Part shown: positions 6,356 through 13,751 of the stretch, one piece after another | How the letters are laid out: every line of letters begins with the position of its first letter | Position numbering within the stretch: position 1 is the first letter of the stretch | From: a virus | IMG/VR virus record: IMGVR_UViG_3300042402_002010 | Coordinates: 1-38,004 of that record | Reading direction: 5' to 3' (one strand) | Length of the DNA: 38,004 bases | Made by a program: the position numbers and the translations under genes | The notes under the pieces: model-generated | The model's input: the letters and a program-made list of their open reading frames with translations, nothing else | The model's database searches: none | Told to the model about the DNA's origin: nothing

Positions 6356-9037
6356 CTACTTGATTAAACTACTCAACTGAATCCTAAACAGGTCAATATT
6401 TTCCTGGCTCATCTGCTCGACCCAATCTCTACTCTGCTTTCCATAGTATGAGCGATCCTCAATAATAGGATTCTGATTAGACTTTAGATCTGTCAGATTA
6501 CCACTAACTTGATGAGTCCCCATAATATATTTCAGCATAGGATTCTTGTCTACCTCAGTCTTAATTTTTTCCCTAATCTCAGAGATTTTCCATGTTTTAA
6601 TGTCTTGAGTAGAAGTCCCACTGATAATTTTGAGATAGCTTTCTATCTTATCTACTTGACCATTATACAAGTTGTGAGAAATCATTCTTGTCAAGGTGTT
6701 ATAAGCCAAGTTAGCATTACGAATCTCTTTACCATCAACATCTTCTATCCCAGCCTCTTTCATAAGCTTAGAGATATGAGACAGATACTCTGTTTGGTTG
6801 AACTTGGTAATATTGTAAGGACTAATATGAACAGTATTAGCGAAAAACTCTGTAAGTATTGTTTTATTCAAGCAGTCCACAAGAGTCTTGTTGCCAATAA
6901 ACTTATCATAATCTAGACCAAAGATATTTAGAATATGAAACATAAACTGCTTATCAGTTGTTCCATGGTTATAGTATCTATAGCCGCCACCCTTACTCTT
7001 CTCTTCTTCGTTAAAGTCTTTCTTGCAATATTCAACAAGCTTGTTGACTGAAGCGAGATTCTTAAAGTGCTTTTGTGCTACAACTTTAAGTTGACGCTTC
7101 AAAAAGTCATTGAAGTTAACAAGATTGTATCCATCTTTCTCAAGCTTTTTAGCGAAAGCTGTTTTAATAGCATAAATCTTGTTGTCTCCAACCAAGTCCT
7201 TGACTATGCTCTTAAGTGTTTGATCCCTAAGAGTAATTGCAATATCATTAATCTGTGGATAACCGGACTCATCCTCAGTCTTATAGCGGAGCATGGGAAC
7301 ATACACAATCTCATCTTGTTCCAGAAAATCTTCCAGTTGTTCTTCTGAAAGGATTCTAAGACAAGTAGCATCGTTGTAAGGATTAGTAATCTGCTTACTA
7401 TCCTTATCATAACCGTGAATAAAGAATACGTCTTGGTCACTGACACTACCATTAGAATTTCTATTATAAGACTTTCTTGGGCCAGAACTTTGTGTCAGAT
7501 GCTTGTAGTCCGAAACCTTTAGCAGATTTTCAGACCCAACATCTTCGATCAGCTTATCAAAACCTTCTTCGCTCTTGGTATAATCCTTAGTGTCAATCAA
7601 GAGATACGCAAAGCAATCATTCGCATTGCAATATCTTGTAAGAATTTTCTTAGCGGTTTCTTCGCCCTTGATATCGCACACAAAGAAAGCCATCGTACCT
7701 TTCTTCTTCTGGCTGTTCCAATAATTGTAACCTTTACCAGTAAGAGTTTCATGATGGATTCTATCTGTCAGGGCAACTTGGCGACGAGAACGATAGCCAG
7801 CAGTCTTATAATTAAAAACGTACAGACTCTTACCGGCAGGAATTTTATATTCCAGATCATTGCCAGAGTTGATAGGATGATCTTTACCCTTGGGATCAGT
7901 CCAAGTAGCACCAACACCCCAACCGCCAGCCAATTCATTCATAGTATAATATGAAGTAATTGCTTCTACCTTGTTTTGGGCAGCTTGAATTTTCTTGGAG
8001 AATTCTTCCTTCATCTCCATGTAAATTTCTTGGGTCTTTTTACGCAGAGTCTTGATAACATCTTTAGTATACTGCAAACCTTCACGGGAAACATCCATCT
8101 CCAGTTCACCGATACCAAAATCAAGCTCAAGATAAAGTCCAGAGTTAAGAATTTCTCCAACGAAACTCTTCCAAGAATCAATATCTGCTTTCTGGAAAGC
8201 CCTATTCCACTTCTGGATATGATCGGGCATTTCTTCTTTCTCTTGACCCACAATCTGTGCGGTCTGAACAGGATAGGCAATATTGCCCATGATAGCTACG
8301 ATACCACTATCAATTCGATGATAGTTACTTGGGAAATAGCTATTATCGTTATTAAGACGGCAAACCCTCCAGCCATCACCACTAATAATAATGTTGGTAT
8401 TGCTATACTTATGATCTTGCAGATTATTCCCAATACCACCTTCAAGGATGGGTTTCATGCGGAAATAGTGGAAGATTCTCTTAGCCTTGTCAGTAAACTC
8501 TTGAAAGTCATGCTGCTTAACAGCAAAACTAATCTCAAGACCATTAGGCTCAGATGTATTAGAAGTATTGAAAAGATTCAGAGTAGGAACACCACTCTCA
8601 TCAATCGCCGCAATATAGGTATACTTCTTACCGTTGTAATATGATGCGGTGGTGAAGCTCTTGGTATATGCGAAAGGACTCTTAGACCCTAGACCAAGAC
8701 AACCAACAAAATCATTGCTATCATTCTTGTTGGATGCTCCGTAGGTTGTATACAAGTCCTCCATATCTGCCTGACTAAGACCAGTGCCATAATCTCTCAC
8801 CACAAAAGTGGGATTTGCAGCGGTGGGCAGAGTAACCTTAAAGGGATTCTTATTCCCGGCAGAGATATGGCTATCATAAGCATTAGTAGAAAGCTCACGA
8901 ATCGCAGCCATAACCTTATCAGAATAAAGAGAGTCTGAAAGGATTTTAAACATTTTGCTCGTCTGAGCAATGTTAAACTGATTCCTGCTTGCAACGCCAA
9001 CGCTGTGAGTCTCAATCGTCCTATCTGCCAACTTCAT
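6356..9037 (-). CDS. rIIA: rIIA-like GHKL ATPase-domain protein
   Basis: 893 residues, longer than T4 rIIA (725). The N-terminal GHKL ATPase domain is clear: N-box AIRELSTNAYDSH at 45-57, G1 box RDYGTGLS at 81-88 and GLGSKSPFAY at 115-124, the same order as in rIIA, MutL and gyrase. A later DVSREGLQY (about 310) is typical of rIIA-like proteins. The rest is alpha-helical with no known catalytic motif. It is expected to work with rIIB at the membrane. It is transcribed from a good promoter at 9078-9106. SD GGAGAAAT precedes the ATG. No frameshift was seen. Confidence 0.88.
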   Translation of the reverse strand: MKLADRTIETHSVGVASRNQFNIAQTSKMFKILSDSLYSDKVMAAIRELSTNAYDSHISAGNKNPFKVTLPTAANPTFVVRDYGTGLSQADMEDLYTTYGASNKNDSNDFVGCLGLGSKSPFAYTKSFTTASYYNGKKYTYIAAIDESGVPTLNLFNTSNTSEPNGLEISFAVKQHDFQEFTDKAKRIFHYFRMKPILEGGIGNNLQDHKYSNTNIIISGDGWRVCRLNNDNSYFPSNYHRIDSGIVAIMGNIAYPVQTAQIVGQEKEEMPDHIQKWNRAFQKADIDSWKSFVGEILNSGLYLELDFGIGELEMDVSREGLQYTKDVIKTLRKKTQEIYMEMKEEFSKKIQAAQNKVEAITSYYTMNELAGGWGVGATWTDPKGKDHPINSGNDLEYKIPAGKSLYVFNYKTAGYRSRRQVALTDRIHHETLTGKGYNYWNSQKKKGTMAFFVCDIKGEETAKKILTRYCNANDCFAYLLIDTKDYTKSEEGFDKLIEDVGSENLLKVSDYKHLTQSSGPRKSYNRNSNGSVSDQDVFFIHGYDKDSKQITNPYNDATCLRILSEEQLEDFLEQDEIVYVPMLRYKTEDESGYPQINDIAITLRDQTLKSIVKDLVGDNKIYAIKTAFAKKLEKDGYNLVNFNDFLKRQLKVVAQKHFKNLASVNKLVEYCKKDFNEEEKSKGGGYRYYNHGTTDKQFMFHILNIFGLDYDKFIGNKTLVDCLNKTILTEFFANTVHISPYNITKFNQTEYLSHISKLMKEAGIEDVDGKEIRNANLAYNTLTRMISHNLYNGQVDKIESYLKIISGTSTQDIKTWKISEIREKIKTEVDKNPMLKYIMGTHQVSGNLTDLKSNQNPIIEDRSYYGKQSRDWVEQMSQENIDLFRIQLSSLIK

Positions 9038-9077
9038 CTTATTTCTCCAAAAGTGTTATCGTTCCTGTGATGGCTCA

Positions 9078-9106
9078 AGTATACCATCGGCAAACCGTCT
9101 TGTCAA
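9078..9106 (-). promoter_or_regulatory. sigma70-type promoter for rIIA
   Basis: -35 TTGACA, 17-nt spacer with CCGATGG, -10 TATACT with an extended TGG. The stop codon of the upstream gene (9103-9354) lies inside the -35 box. Confidence 0.82.
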
Positions 9107-9354
9107 GCACCACTTTTCTTTTGTTGTCTGTCTGAGATTATTTTAAACCCAATGGCTATGTCTATCAGACCCAAAACTTTTAAAAAGACCACTGGCAACG
9201 CGAATGTCATGCCTCCAACCAATATGCAGAGAAGTCCCATTACCCATACGACAAACTTTGGCATCCAAGAAAATAATGACAGAAGATAACTAATTGGCCC
9301 TATAATTAGCACAGATAAAAAAATTATTGTTACTAGCAGAGCTAAACTAGCCAT
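9103..9354 (-). CDS. Small membrane protein, two or three helices
   Basis: 83 residues, almost wholly hydrophobic: segments at about 3-28, 32-50 and 52-70, then a short basic tail (DRQQKKSGA). It starts one base before the end of the upstream coiled-coil gene (TGATG). Its TGA is contained in the -35 box of the rIIA promoter. Function unknown; co-expression with a coiled-coil protein suggests a paired membrane role. Confidence 0.7.
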   Translation of the reverse strand: MASLALLVTIIFLSVLIIGPISYLLSLFSWMPKFVVWVMGLLCILVGGMTFALPVVFLKVLGLIDIAIGFKIISDRQQKKSGA

Positions 9355-9674
9355 CAGATATCTTCTTCGTCATCATCTTCATCAAATGTGAAATTTCTGT
9401 CCTCATATGGAGTCCAATCTTCACTTTCTTCTTGTTCGTCTAATTCATCCATCAGAGCTTCCTCAAGTTCTGCTTCATGCAAAGCTATAGTAATAGCCTC
9501 TAATGTATCGAATACTTTTTGTAAAACAATATCCATTCTTTGGATTTTAGCTTCAATATTTTTGATACTTCTTTTTAGATCGCCTATGTCTTTAGTTAGA
9601 TGATTATCCATAGTATGTAATTCTTTATTGCTTTTCATTACTTCTTTAACTATATCATCTATATTTTTTGACAT
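9354..9674 (-). CDS. Coiled-coil acidic protein
   Basis: 106 residues from the ATG at 9674, which has GGAGTTATTT in front. Residues about 5-70 have heptad-like spacing (LTKDIGDLKRSIKNIEAKI), and the last 30 are very acidic (DEDDDEEDI). Unrecognised; coiled-coil plus acidic tail suggests a scaffold or adaptor. The stop overlaps the next membrane protein gene. Confidence 0.65.
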   Translation of the reverse strand: MSKNIDDIVKEVMKSNKELHTMDNHLTKDIGDLKRSIKNIEAKIQRMDIVLQKVFDTLEAITIALHEAELEEALMDELDEQEESEDWTPYEDRNFTFDEDDDEEDI

Positions 9675-9718
9675 AAATAACTCCATTAAATATTAACTTG
9701 GTCTATTTTATATACACC

Positions 9719-10048
9719 TTACTGGAGTCTTTTATATTCCCTTATGTCTCCATTTTCCAGTATCTTTTTGTCCTCATAAAAGGAGGCTATTCTTCTATAA
9801 AATTCCTGCTTGATATTTTCAAGAACGCCAGTAATCATAGCCACTTTAGAGTATGATACGTCGCCCATTACTCCACTTAATATTCTGGAAAAACAATAGT
9901 TAATTTTACCTAAGAGCATCATAGTTTGCTTGTCAGATAAACCTTCTTGTTGACAAATTTCTCCCTCTAAAGAACACTTCAGAATAAAAATAATGTCATC
10001 AATATGGCTATCAAATACTCTTCTATCTTCTTCTTTTATATATGGCAT
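9719..10048 (-). CDS. Conserved phage protein (DUF6899-like)
   Basis: 109 residues. The pattern KINYCFSRILSG, ITGVLENIKQEFYRRIASFYEDKKI and ENGDIREY fits a small conserved family found in phages and some bacteria, which I recall as DUF6899. Function is unknown in the family. It lies 2 nt after the methyltransferase-like gene and is probably co-transcribed with it. Confidence 0.6.
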   Translation of the reverse strand: MPYIKEEDRRVFDSHIDDIIFILKCSLEGEICQQEGLSDKQTMMLLGKINYCFSRILSGVMGDVSYSKVAMITGVLENIKQEFYRRIASFYEDKKILENGDIREYKRLQ

Positions 10049-10050
10049 AT

Positions 10051-10575
10051 TTATGTTCCTCTTTGTAGAATAGTTAAGCCGTTGTTATTTTTTAGACGCA
10101 AATGAATAGTCCATATAGGATTGATTTCTAAAAACTCATCAATTGCTTTTAGTAGACCCTCCGAACCACCTTCACCACGAACACCAAATGTTTCAGTGTC
10201 GTGCAATATGATAAACTTAGAAGTTTTTGGGGCGTGTAAACCTAGTTCTATTTTTAGTTGTTCATAAGTATGAAGAGTATCAATGAACAATAGCTCTGTA
10301 GGTTCAATATCCACTAGTCTTGTATCCCCAACAATAAACTTATACTCTGTGGATGGGGCTAAAGAATGAATATGATTAGTATCAACAGGTACAATATCAT
10401 ATGATATCATCCTTTTTGGTTTAGCTGCCAGAAAAGCATAGGTAGAAACAATGCTCCTTACCCCCATTTCTGTAATATGATTAACCTTCTCTCCGTATTC
10501 TTTTAGTACCGGAAGATGTTCATTAATGTCAGAGCGGGTTCTACATTTATCGTAATATATTTCATCTAAGGTCAT
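10051..10575 (-). CDS. Class I SAM-dependent methyltransferase-like protein
   Basis: 174 residues with a Rossmann pattern: VNHITEMGVRSIVSTYAFLAA (motif I region, a variant of ExGxxxG), SYDIVPVD (acidic end of strand 2), FIVGDT, LLFIDTLHTYEQLKIEL (motif IV-like) and FIILHDTETFG. It resembles the Methyltransf_24/cephalosporin-hydroxylase-like group that acts on small molecules or sugars. The substrate is unknown. SD GGAGTTTAA overlaps the previous stop. The kinase-like gene is directly upstream. Confidence 0.6.
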   Translation of the reverse strand: MTLDEIYYDKCRTRSDINEHLPVLKEYGEKVNHITEMGVRSIVSTYAFLAAKPKRMISYDIVPVDTNHIHSLAPSTEYKFIVGDTRLVDIEPTELLFIDTLHTYEQLKIELGLHAPKTSKFIILHDTETFGVRGEGGSEGLLKAIDEFLEINPIWTIHLRLKNNNGLTILQRGT

Positions 10576-11100
10576 TTAAACTCCAGTGCATTTACATTCA
10601 TATTTTAAACAATAGCCACATTTCGGGCCAGGATCAACATTACCAAAATAGTTTGCATCTCCAGCCCAAGTTTCTTTGCCGGTATCTATACAAACTAGAC
10701 ATTTCTTGTTTTCTCTTATAATATAGCCAAGATTATCCCAATGGCAATCCCAAAATTTAAGCTTGGTTTTTAATTGAATTTTATCAACTAGTTTTTGTAT
10801 TTTATTGAGAGATACACTATCTTTTTTAATTGTTTTAGCTACTTCAGTGATATATCCCCACCCGCTTTTGCGTCCAGGGAATAAGGTCTCATACTTTATC
10901 TTGCATATTTTAGATAATACTTTTGGTGCAAGAGTGTGCTTGCTTAATTTAAGCTGAATTTTTCTAGCATATTCAGCCCTAGATTTAGATATAAATTCTT
11001 TAAATGCCAATTGCTTATTATTACTGATACAATAAAATGTACAGTACCCACCATTATCGCTATATGAGAATAGATCAATAGTATATTTGGCGTTGATCAT
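10576..11100 (-). CDS. Minimal protein-kinase-fold protein with Cys-rich tail
   Basis: 174 residues. LAFKEF places a lysine at 34 like the VAIK lysine, followed by a helix with Glu43. YITEVA resembles a hinge. FWDCHWDNLGYI (116-127) resembles a catalytic loop with Asp/Asn, and LVCIDTGKE supplies the metal-binding aspartate at 139. Known families with this reduced layout include aminoglycoside and small-molecule kinases and some phage kinases. The final 20 residues contain CGYC and CKC, a possible zinc-binding knuckle. There is no glycine-rich loop beyond DNGGYC. The call rests on motif order only. Confidence 0.5.
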   Translation of the reverse strand: MINAKYTIDLFSYSDNGGYCTFYCISNNKQLAFKEFISKSRAEYARKIQLKLSKHTLAPKVLSKICKIKYETLFPGRKSGWGYITEVAKTIKKDSVSLNKIQKLVDKIQLKTKLKFWDCHWDNLGYIIRENKKCLVCIDTGKETWAGDANYFGNVDPGPKCGYCLKYECKCTGV

Positions 11101-11101
11101 A

Positions 11102-11422
11102 TTAATAAGATATAATTTGTGGAACTTCGCCGGTAAGATTATACAAAAAATCTTTTGCTTTATCTATGGAATAAAACTCACCAAGAAAAACGGTTCCCGG
11201 TCGCCCATCAGCATCCATGCGAGTTGATCCATATATCTGATAAAAAGGATCATCATAAGCATCCTTTGCTTTTTCTAAAAATTCTGCGGCGGTTCTAATC
11301 TCGTCTATATAAGTGCCACCCTCATAATCATCATATTCTCTTACAGTAACTAGTAAGAAATGTTCTATTGGGGACTTGAGATTATTGTTTTTAACTCTGC
11401 CATTACACAAACTATTGCCCAT
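11102..11422 (-). CDS. Hypothetical phage protein
   Basis: 106 residues, unrecognised. It contains VTVREYDDYEGGTYIDE followed by alternating strands and helices, ending in VPQIISY. The start overlaps the preceding gene by 11 nt, and its stop lies 1 nt before the kinase-like ATG. Likely soluble and part of the same operon. Confidence 0.6.
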   Translation of the reverse strand: MGNSLCNGRVKNNNLKSPIEHFLLVTVREYDDYEGGTYIDEIRTAAEFLEKAKDAYDDPFYQIYGSTRMDADGRPGTVFLGEFYSIDKAKDFLYNLTGEVPQIISY

Positions 11423-11825
11423 GATTTTTCCTATAAAGAGGAACTACAGTATTTTGATCAATATAAGGATTGTTTTGGGTTCTAAGATCAAACAAATCTC
11501 CACGATCATTGGTTCTGGCCCAAGCAACGGGTTGTTCAAGAGAGTCTTTTAAAGACTGCATCCGTTGAGATATTTCTAGATATTCATTAGTTTGTTCAAC
11601 AGCAAACTCATTGGCTCTATAAACTTCTTCAGCCCATTCCTTATTCTTATCTTTGAGTTTCTTTAGTTCGTCTTTGGCATTTTGCACAAAAAATAAGTCG
11701 GCCCCGGAAGCCCAAGCAAAATCAATAATACTTTCAAGAGGATTGGCGTGTTTTTCCATATAAGTTGCTAGTTCTATAAAAGTTCTTCTTATACCATCTT
11801 CCCAGTTTTCATATTCTTCGATCAT
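11412..11825 (-). CDS. Helical hypothetical protein with phage C-terminal motif
   Basis: 137 residues. Residues 50-105 are a long charged helix (ELKKLKDKNKEWAEEVYRANEF). The tail PVAWARTNDRGDLFDLRT then VVPLYRK resembles the short PVAW...PLY ending of many small phage proteins. Function unknown. The start overlaps the tail-fibre-like gene by 17 nt. Confidence 0.6.
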   Translation of the reverse strand: MIEEYENWEDGIRRTFIELATYMEKHANPLESIIDFAWASGADLFFVQNAKDELKKLKDKNKEWAEEVYRANEFAVEQTNEYLEISQRMQSLKDSLEQPVAWARTNDRGDLFDLRTQNNPYIDQNTVVPLYRKNHGQ

Positions 11826-12042
11826 TCTTTAGTTGTTCTACTTCTCTTTCCAATTTAGCTACTCTTTCGTATATGTCATGGTTGGCTAAACGAGGCAGGT
11901 CTTTTGCTGGGGTTTTACCATCTCCAATTCTGGCATCCCATAATTTGGCAATAGTGTCATACTCATACAGAAATAGTTCGCCAAGCTTAGGAATAACATC
12001 ACAATCTTTCTTGGCTTTTGGTAGACTAAAAGATCCGTTCAT
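11809..12042 (-). CDS. Small tail-fibre-like repeat protein
   Basis: 77 residues. LFLYEYDTIAKLWDARIGDGKTPAKDLPRL matches the GDGxTPxxDLP repeat of phage tail fibre and receptor-binding proteins. The C-terminus (ERVAKLEREVEQLK) is a short coiled coil that could trimerise. It may be a detached fibre fragment or an accessory adhesin; no other virion gene is nearby. It overlaps the upstream gene by 4 nt and the downstream gene by 17 nt. Confidence 0.5.
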   Translation of the reverse strand: MNGSFSLPKAKKDCDVIPKLGELFLYEYDTIAKLWDARIGDGKTPAKDLPRLANHDIYERVAKLEREVEQLKNDRRI

Positions 12043-12242
12043 TTTAATACAGTAACTTCTGCCCCTACAAATTCAGGCTTATAATAACCAGTCATACTAT
12101 CTTTCTGATAAACATCATGAACTATAAACTTAACATCCAAACCATTGGGTGCTTCAATAATCTCGCTATCAATATATCTTTCAATAGCTTTTTCAATATC
12201 GTCAGGAGTTAAGGTTATATGTGTTCTATTGTGGATTTTCAT
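12039..12242 (-). CDS. Small hypothetical phage protein
   Basis: 67 residues from the ATG at 12242 (preceded by TGGATGGATATAATT); an ATG four codons upstream at 12254 is equally possible. Pattern: TPDDIEKAIERYIDS, VKFIVHDVYQ, FVGAEVTVLK. Unknown alpha/beta protein. The end overlaps the next start by 4 nt. Confidence 0.6.
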   Translation of the reverse strand: MKIHNRTHITLTPDDIEKAIERYIDSEIIEAPNGLDVKFIVHDVYQKDSMTGYYKPEFVGAEVTVLK

Positions 12243-12244
12243 AA

Positions 12245-12466
12245 TTATATCCATCCATATTCATCAAACTTTTCTTTACACTCTTTATTAGCGTCATAAT
12301 ATCCAATATCATAACCCTGCTCATGACCCATAGCATAAGCTGCCATCAACCACTTGATTATATCGTCAGTTTTTCCTTTTGCAACACAGTTTCTTATGTC
12401 ACTTATAGCTCTTTCGTGTCTAACGCTATATCCTTCGATTTCGTTTATCCAGTGATCAAAAGTCAT
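12245..12466 (-). CDS. Small hypothetical protein
   Basis: 73 residues from the ATG at 12466, which overlaps the HNH stop as ATGA. A start 11 codons earlier would lie inside the HNH gene. Contains MAAYAMGHEQGYDIGYYDANKE, a Gly/Tyr-containing helix. No family recognised. Confidence 0.6.
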   Translation of the reverse strand: MTFDHWINEIEGYSVRHERAISDIRNCVAKGKTDDIIKWLMAAYAMGHEQGYDIGYYDANKECKEKFDEYGWI

Positions 12467-12933
12467 AGCATTTCTTTTCTGTGATGTTTCATGTGACAAT
12501 TAGCACAAAGTAGTTCGCACTTTTTAATTTCTGATAAAAGTGTTTTCCAAGCTCTGTGCCAACTTTGACATAAGGTAAATTTTTTGTTCTTGGGGTTTTT
12601 ATGATGAAAGGTCAAAACATCTGGGTCTTTAATCCCACAATGTTTACATTTTCCGCCTAAATAATCTATTGATTTGATCCTTTGATCATTACGTCTTTTG
12701 AATGTTCTACACGTTGAACATACATTATTTTTTGTCCATCTAAATTCTCTTCCACATTCTGTACAGTGTTTTTTGCTATTTTTATCCCTTTGTGGCAAAT
12801 GTAGTCTTTTAGTATTCTTCATACCGAAAGGAGAACACTCTAAACAATATTGTCTTTTATTTATAATCCTTTCTATTCCATCTATTACAACACGAATCTT
12901 AAACTCTTTATTGCATTTTAAACATTTTTTCAT
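12463..12933 (-). CDS. HNH endonuclease with multiple zinc knuckles
   Basis: 156 residues. Three CxxC pairs come first (CLKCNK, CLEC, CTECG, CSTC), then CKHCG, LTFHHKNPKNKKF and CELLCANCHMKHH, the metal-bound HNH core common in phage homing endonucleases. The SD and start codon lie in a hairpin (12932-12983). It lies between the intron-bearing tRNA and a run of small genes, as expected for a mobile gene. Proximity to the intron makes intron mobility in trans conceivable, but no sequence link shows this. Confidence 0.88.
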   Translation of the reverse strand: MKKCLKCNKEFKIRVVIDGIERIINKRQYCLECSPFGMKNTKRLHLPQRDKNSKKHCTECGREFRWTKNNVCSTCRTFKRRNDQRIKSIDYLGGKCKHCGIKDPDVLTFHHKNPKNKKFTLCQSWHRAWKTLLSEIKKCELLCANCHMKHHRKEML

Positions 12934-12983
12934 ATCTATCTCCCATAGTATGTAGTCTAACTTACATACACCAAGATAGATAT
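12932..12983 (-). promoter_or_regulatory. Hairpin hiding the HNH ribosome site
   Basis: On the minus strand, ATATCTATCT and AGATAGATAT form a perfect 10-bp outer stem, and GTATGTA/TACATAC a 7-bp inner stem. The SD (GGGAGAT) and part of the ATG of the HNH gene sit in the outer stem. Similar hairpins block early translation of T4 homing endonucleases, with late transcripts starting inside the stem. A late promoter was not identified here. Confidence 0.7.
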
Positions 12984-13011
12984 TTTGTCTGCTTTTTACA
13001 CCACATTAAAG

Positions 13012-13291
13012 TGGCCCAGGTCGGACTCGAACCGACACTTGACGGATTTTCGTACCACTATAGTTTTCACTACCTTTACAGTTTGTGGTCTGGACTATCT
13101 CTTTACCATTACTATTTCTAGTTTTAGGTATCGCCTGTTTAGTCTCTACACCTTTCTATTTCTAGACTTGGCTCGGGATTGGCATTTTAAAGCGTTCCCC
13201 GAATTTAAGCGATTCTACTTTACAGATTTCTCCATAAGCACTCAATTTTAACGAAAAAAGTCCGCTACCTCTGCCTTTGGGTTACTGGGCC
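13012..13291 (-). tRNA. tRNA split by a group I intron; anticodon UAA (Leu) or, less likely, UUU (Lys)
   Basis: Exons are 13291-13258 and 13050-13012. Joined, they make a 73-nt tRNA: acceptor GGCCCAG/CTGGGCC (7 of 7), D stem ACC/GGT, anticodon stem GCGGA/TCCGT, five-base variable region, T arm GTCGG-TTCGAGT-CCGAC. CCA is not encoded. With the intron's last G placed before AAAATCCG, the loop is CTTAAAA, giving anticodon UAA. The small variable region is class I, unlike normal tRNA-Leu. If the exons join differently the loop would be CTTTTAA (Lys UUU), but that loses the terminal intron G. It is expressed from upstream read-through. Confidence 0.85.
13051..13257 (-). other. Group I intron in the anticodon loop (207 nt, no ORF)
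   Basis: The insert has group I core elements in order: AAAATTGAG near the start, AAATTCGGGGAAC, AATCCCGAGCCAAG (Q-like), GGTGTAGAGACTA (R-like) and AAGAGATAGTCC (S-like). AGACTA/TAGTC form P7. The 5' exon ACTT can pair with GAGT in the intron, giving a U-G pair at the 5' splice site, and the intron ends in G. The same elements occur in the cyanobacterial and plastid tRNA-Leu intron. It is short and codes for no protein, so mobility would need an endonuclease in trans. Confidence 0.87.
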
Positions 13292-13296
13292 ATTTA

Positions 13297-13379
13297 CTTC
13301 CAAGCTACATATCATAACGATTAGTTAGATGGTTGACTATGTTGTCTCTACTAATTTTTATGAGGGATGTAGTTGGAAG
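13297..13379 (-). ncRNA. Long imperfect hairpin, 83 nt
   Basis: Between the tRNA and the gene at 13400-13684 the transcript folds into one long stem: CTTCCAA-CTACAT with ATGTAG-C-TTGGAAG, then CATAA/TTATG, then ATTAGTAGA/TCTAACTAAT, with small bulges and a loop of about 17 nt. There is no U-run, so it is not a typical terminator. It may be a processing site for RNase III ahead of the tRNA, or a separate small RNA. Confidence 0.6.
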
Positions 13380-13399
13380 CATTTGGTTTACACTAACAC

Positions 13400-13684
13400 T
13401 CACCCGTTAGAATGAGCGGCCTTTAGACGGCGAACAGTCTCAGCCATAGCCTCGACATTATCCACAGTCTTAATGGGTTTGGCGCGTTCCATCTCAGGGA
13501 GATCAAGACCCTTCTTAGCCAGAGCAGCCTTTGCACGGGCATAACGAGCCTGTGTACTGGCAACCTTCTGGCCTGTCTTGGTAGCAATTTCAGCATAAGT
13601 CTTGCTGGAATAAACTGCCTCAAGGAACTGCTCATCACTGCAACGAACACGACTCTGCTTCTCAGTAGTAGTAACTTCAGCCAT
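13400..13684 (-). CDS. Small basic DNA-binding-like protein
   Basis: 94 residues from the ATG at 13684 with SD GGAGGTTG. SDEQFLEAVYSSKTYAEIATKTGQ then RYARAKAALAKKG reads as a helix-turn-helix with a following basic helix, as in phage regulatory proteins. It has a perfect consensus promoter and a strong leader hairpin, so it is probably abundant and perhaps autoregulated. It is a candidate regulator of the CGATA promoters, but no DNA target is shown. Confidence 0.6.
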   Translation of the reverse strand: MAEVTTTEKQSRVRCSDEQFLEAVYSSKTYAEIATKTGQKVASTQARYARAKAALAKKGLDLPEMERAKPIKTVDNVEAMAETVRRLKAAHSNG

Positions 13685-13717
13685 AATCAACCTCCAAATT
13701 CTTAACCAATCTTACAA

Positions 13718-13751
13718 GCGAGGCTCAGTCGAACGACTGATCTTACCTCGC
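13718..13751 (-). promoter_or_regulatory. Leader stem-loop upstream of 13684
   Basis: GCGAGG...CCTCGC encloses TCAGTC-GTTC-GACTGA, forming a strong nested stem near the 5' end of the transcript. It could stabilise mRNA or be a protein-binding site. Confidence 0.6.

Noticed and set aside
7976-8644. Long plus-strand open frame opposite rIIA
   Set aside because: It lies entirely within the strongly conserved rIIA frame on the other strand and has no motif or SD.
11809-12042. Structural (virion) gene module
   Set aside because: Only one GDG-TP fragment suggests a fibre; no capsid, portal, terminase or baseplate motifs were found, so no module is claimed.
12985-13251. Plus-strand frame across the split tRNA
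   Set aside because: It overlies the structured tRNA and intron, which explain the sequence better.
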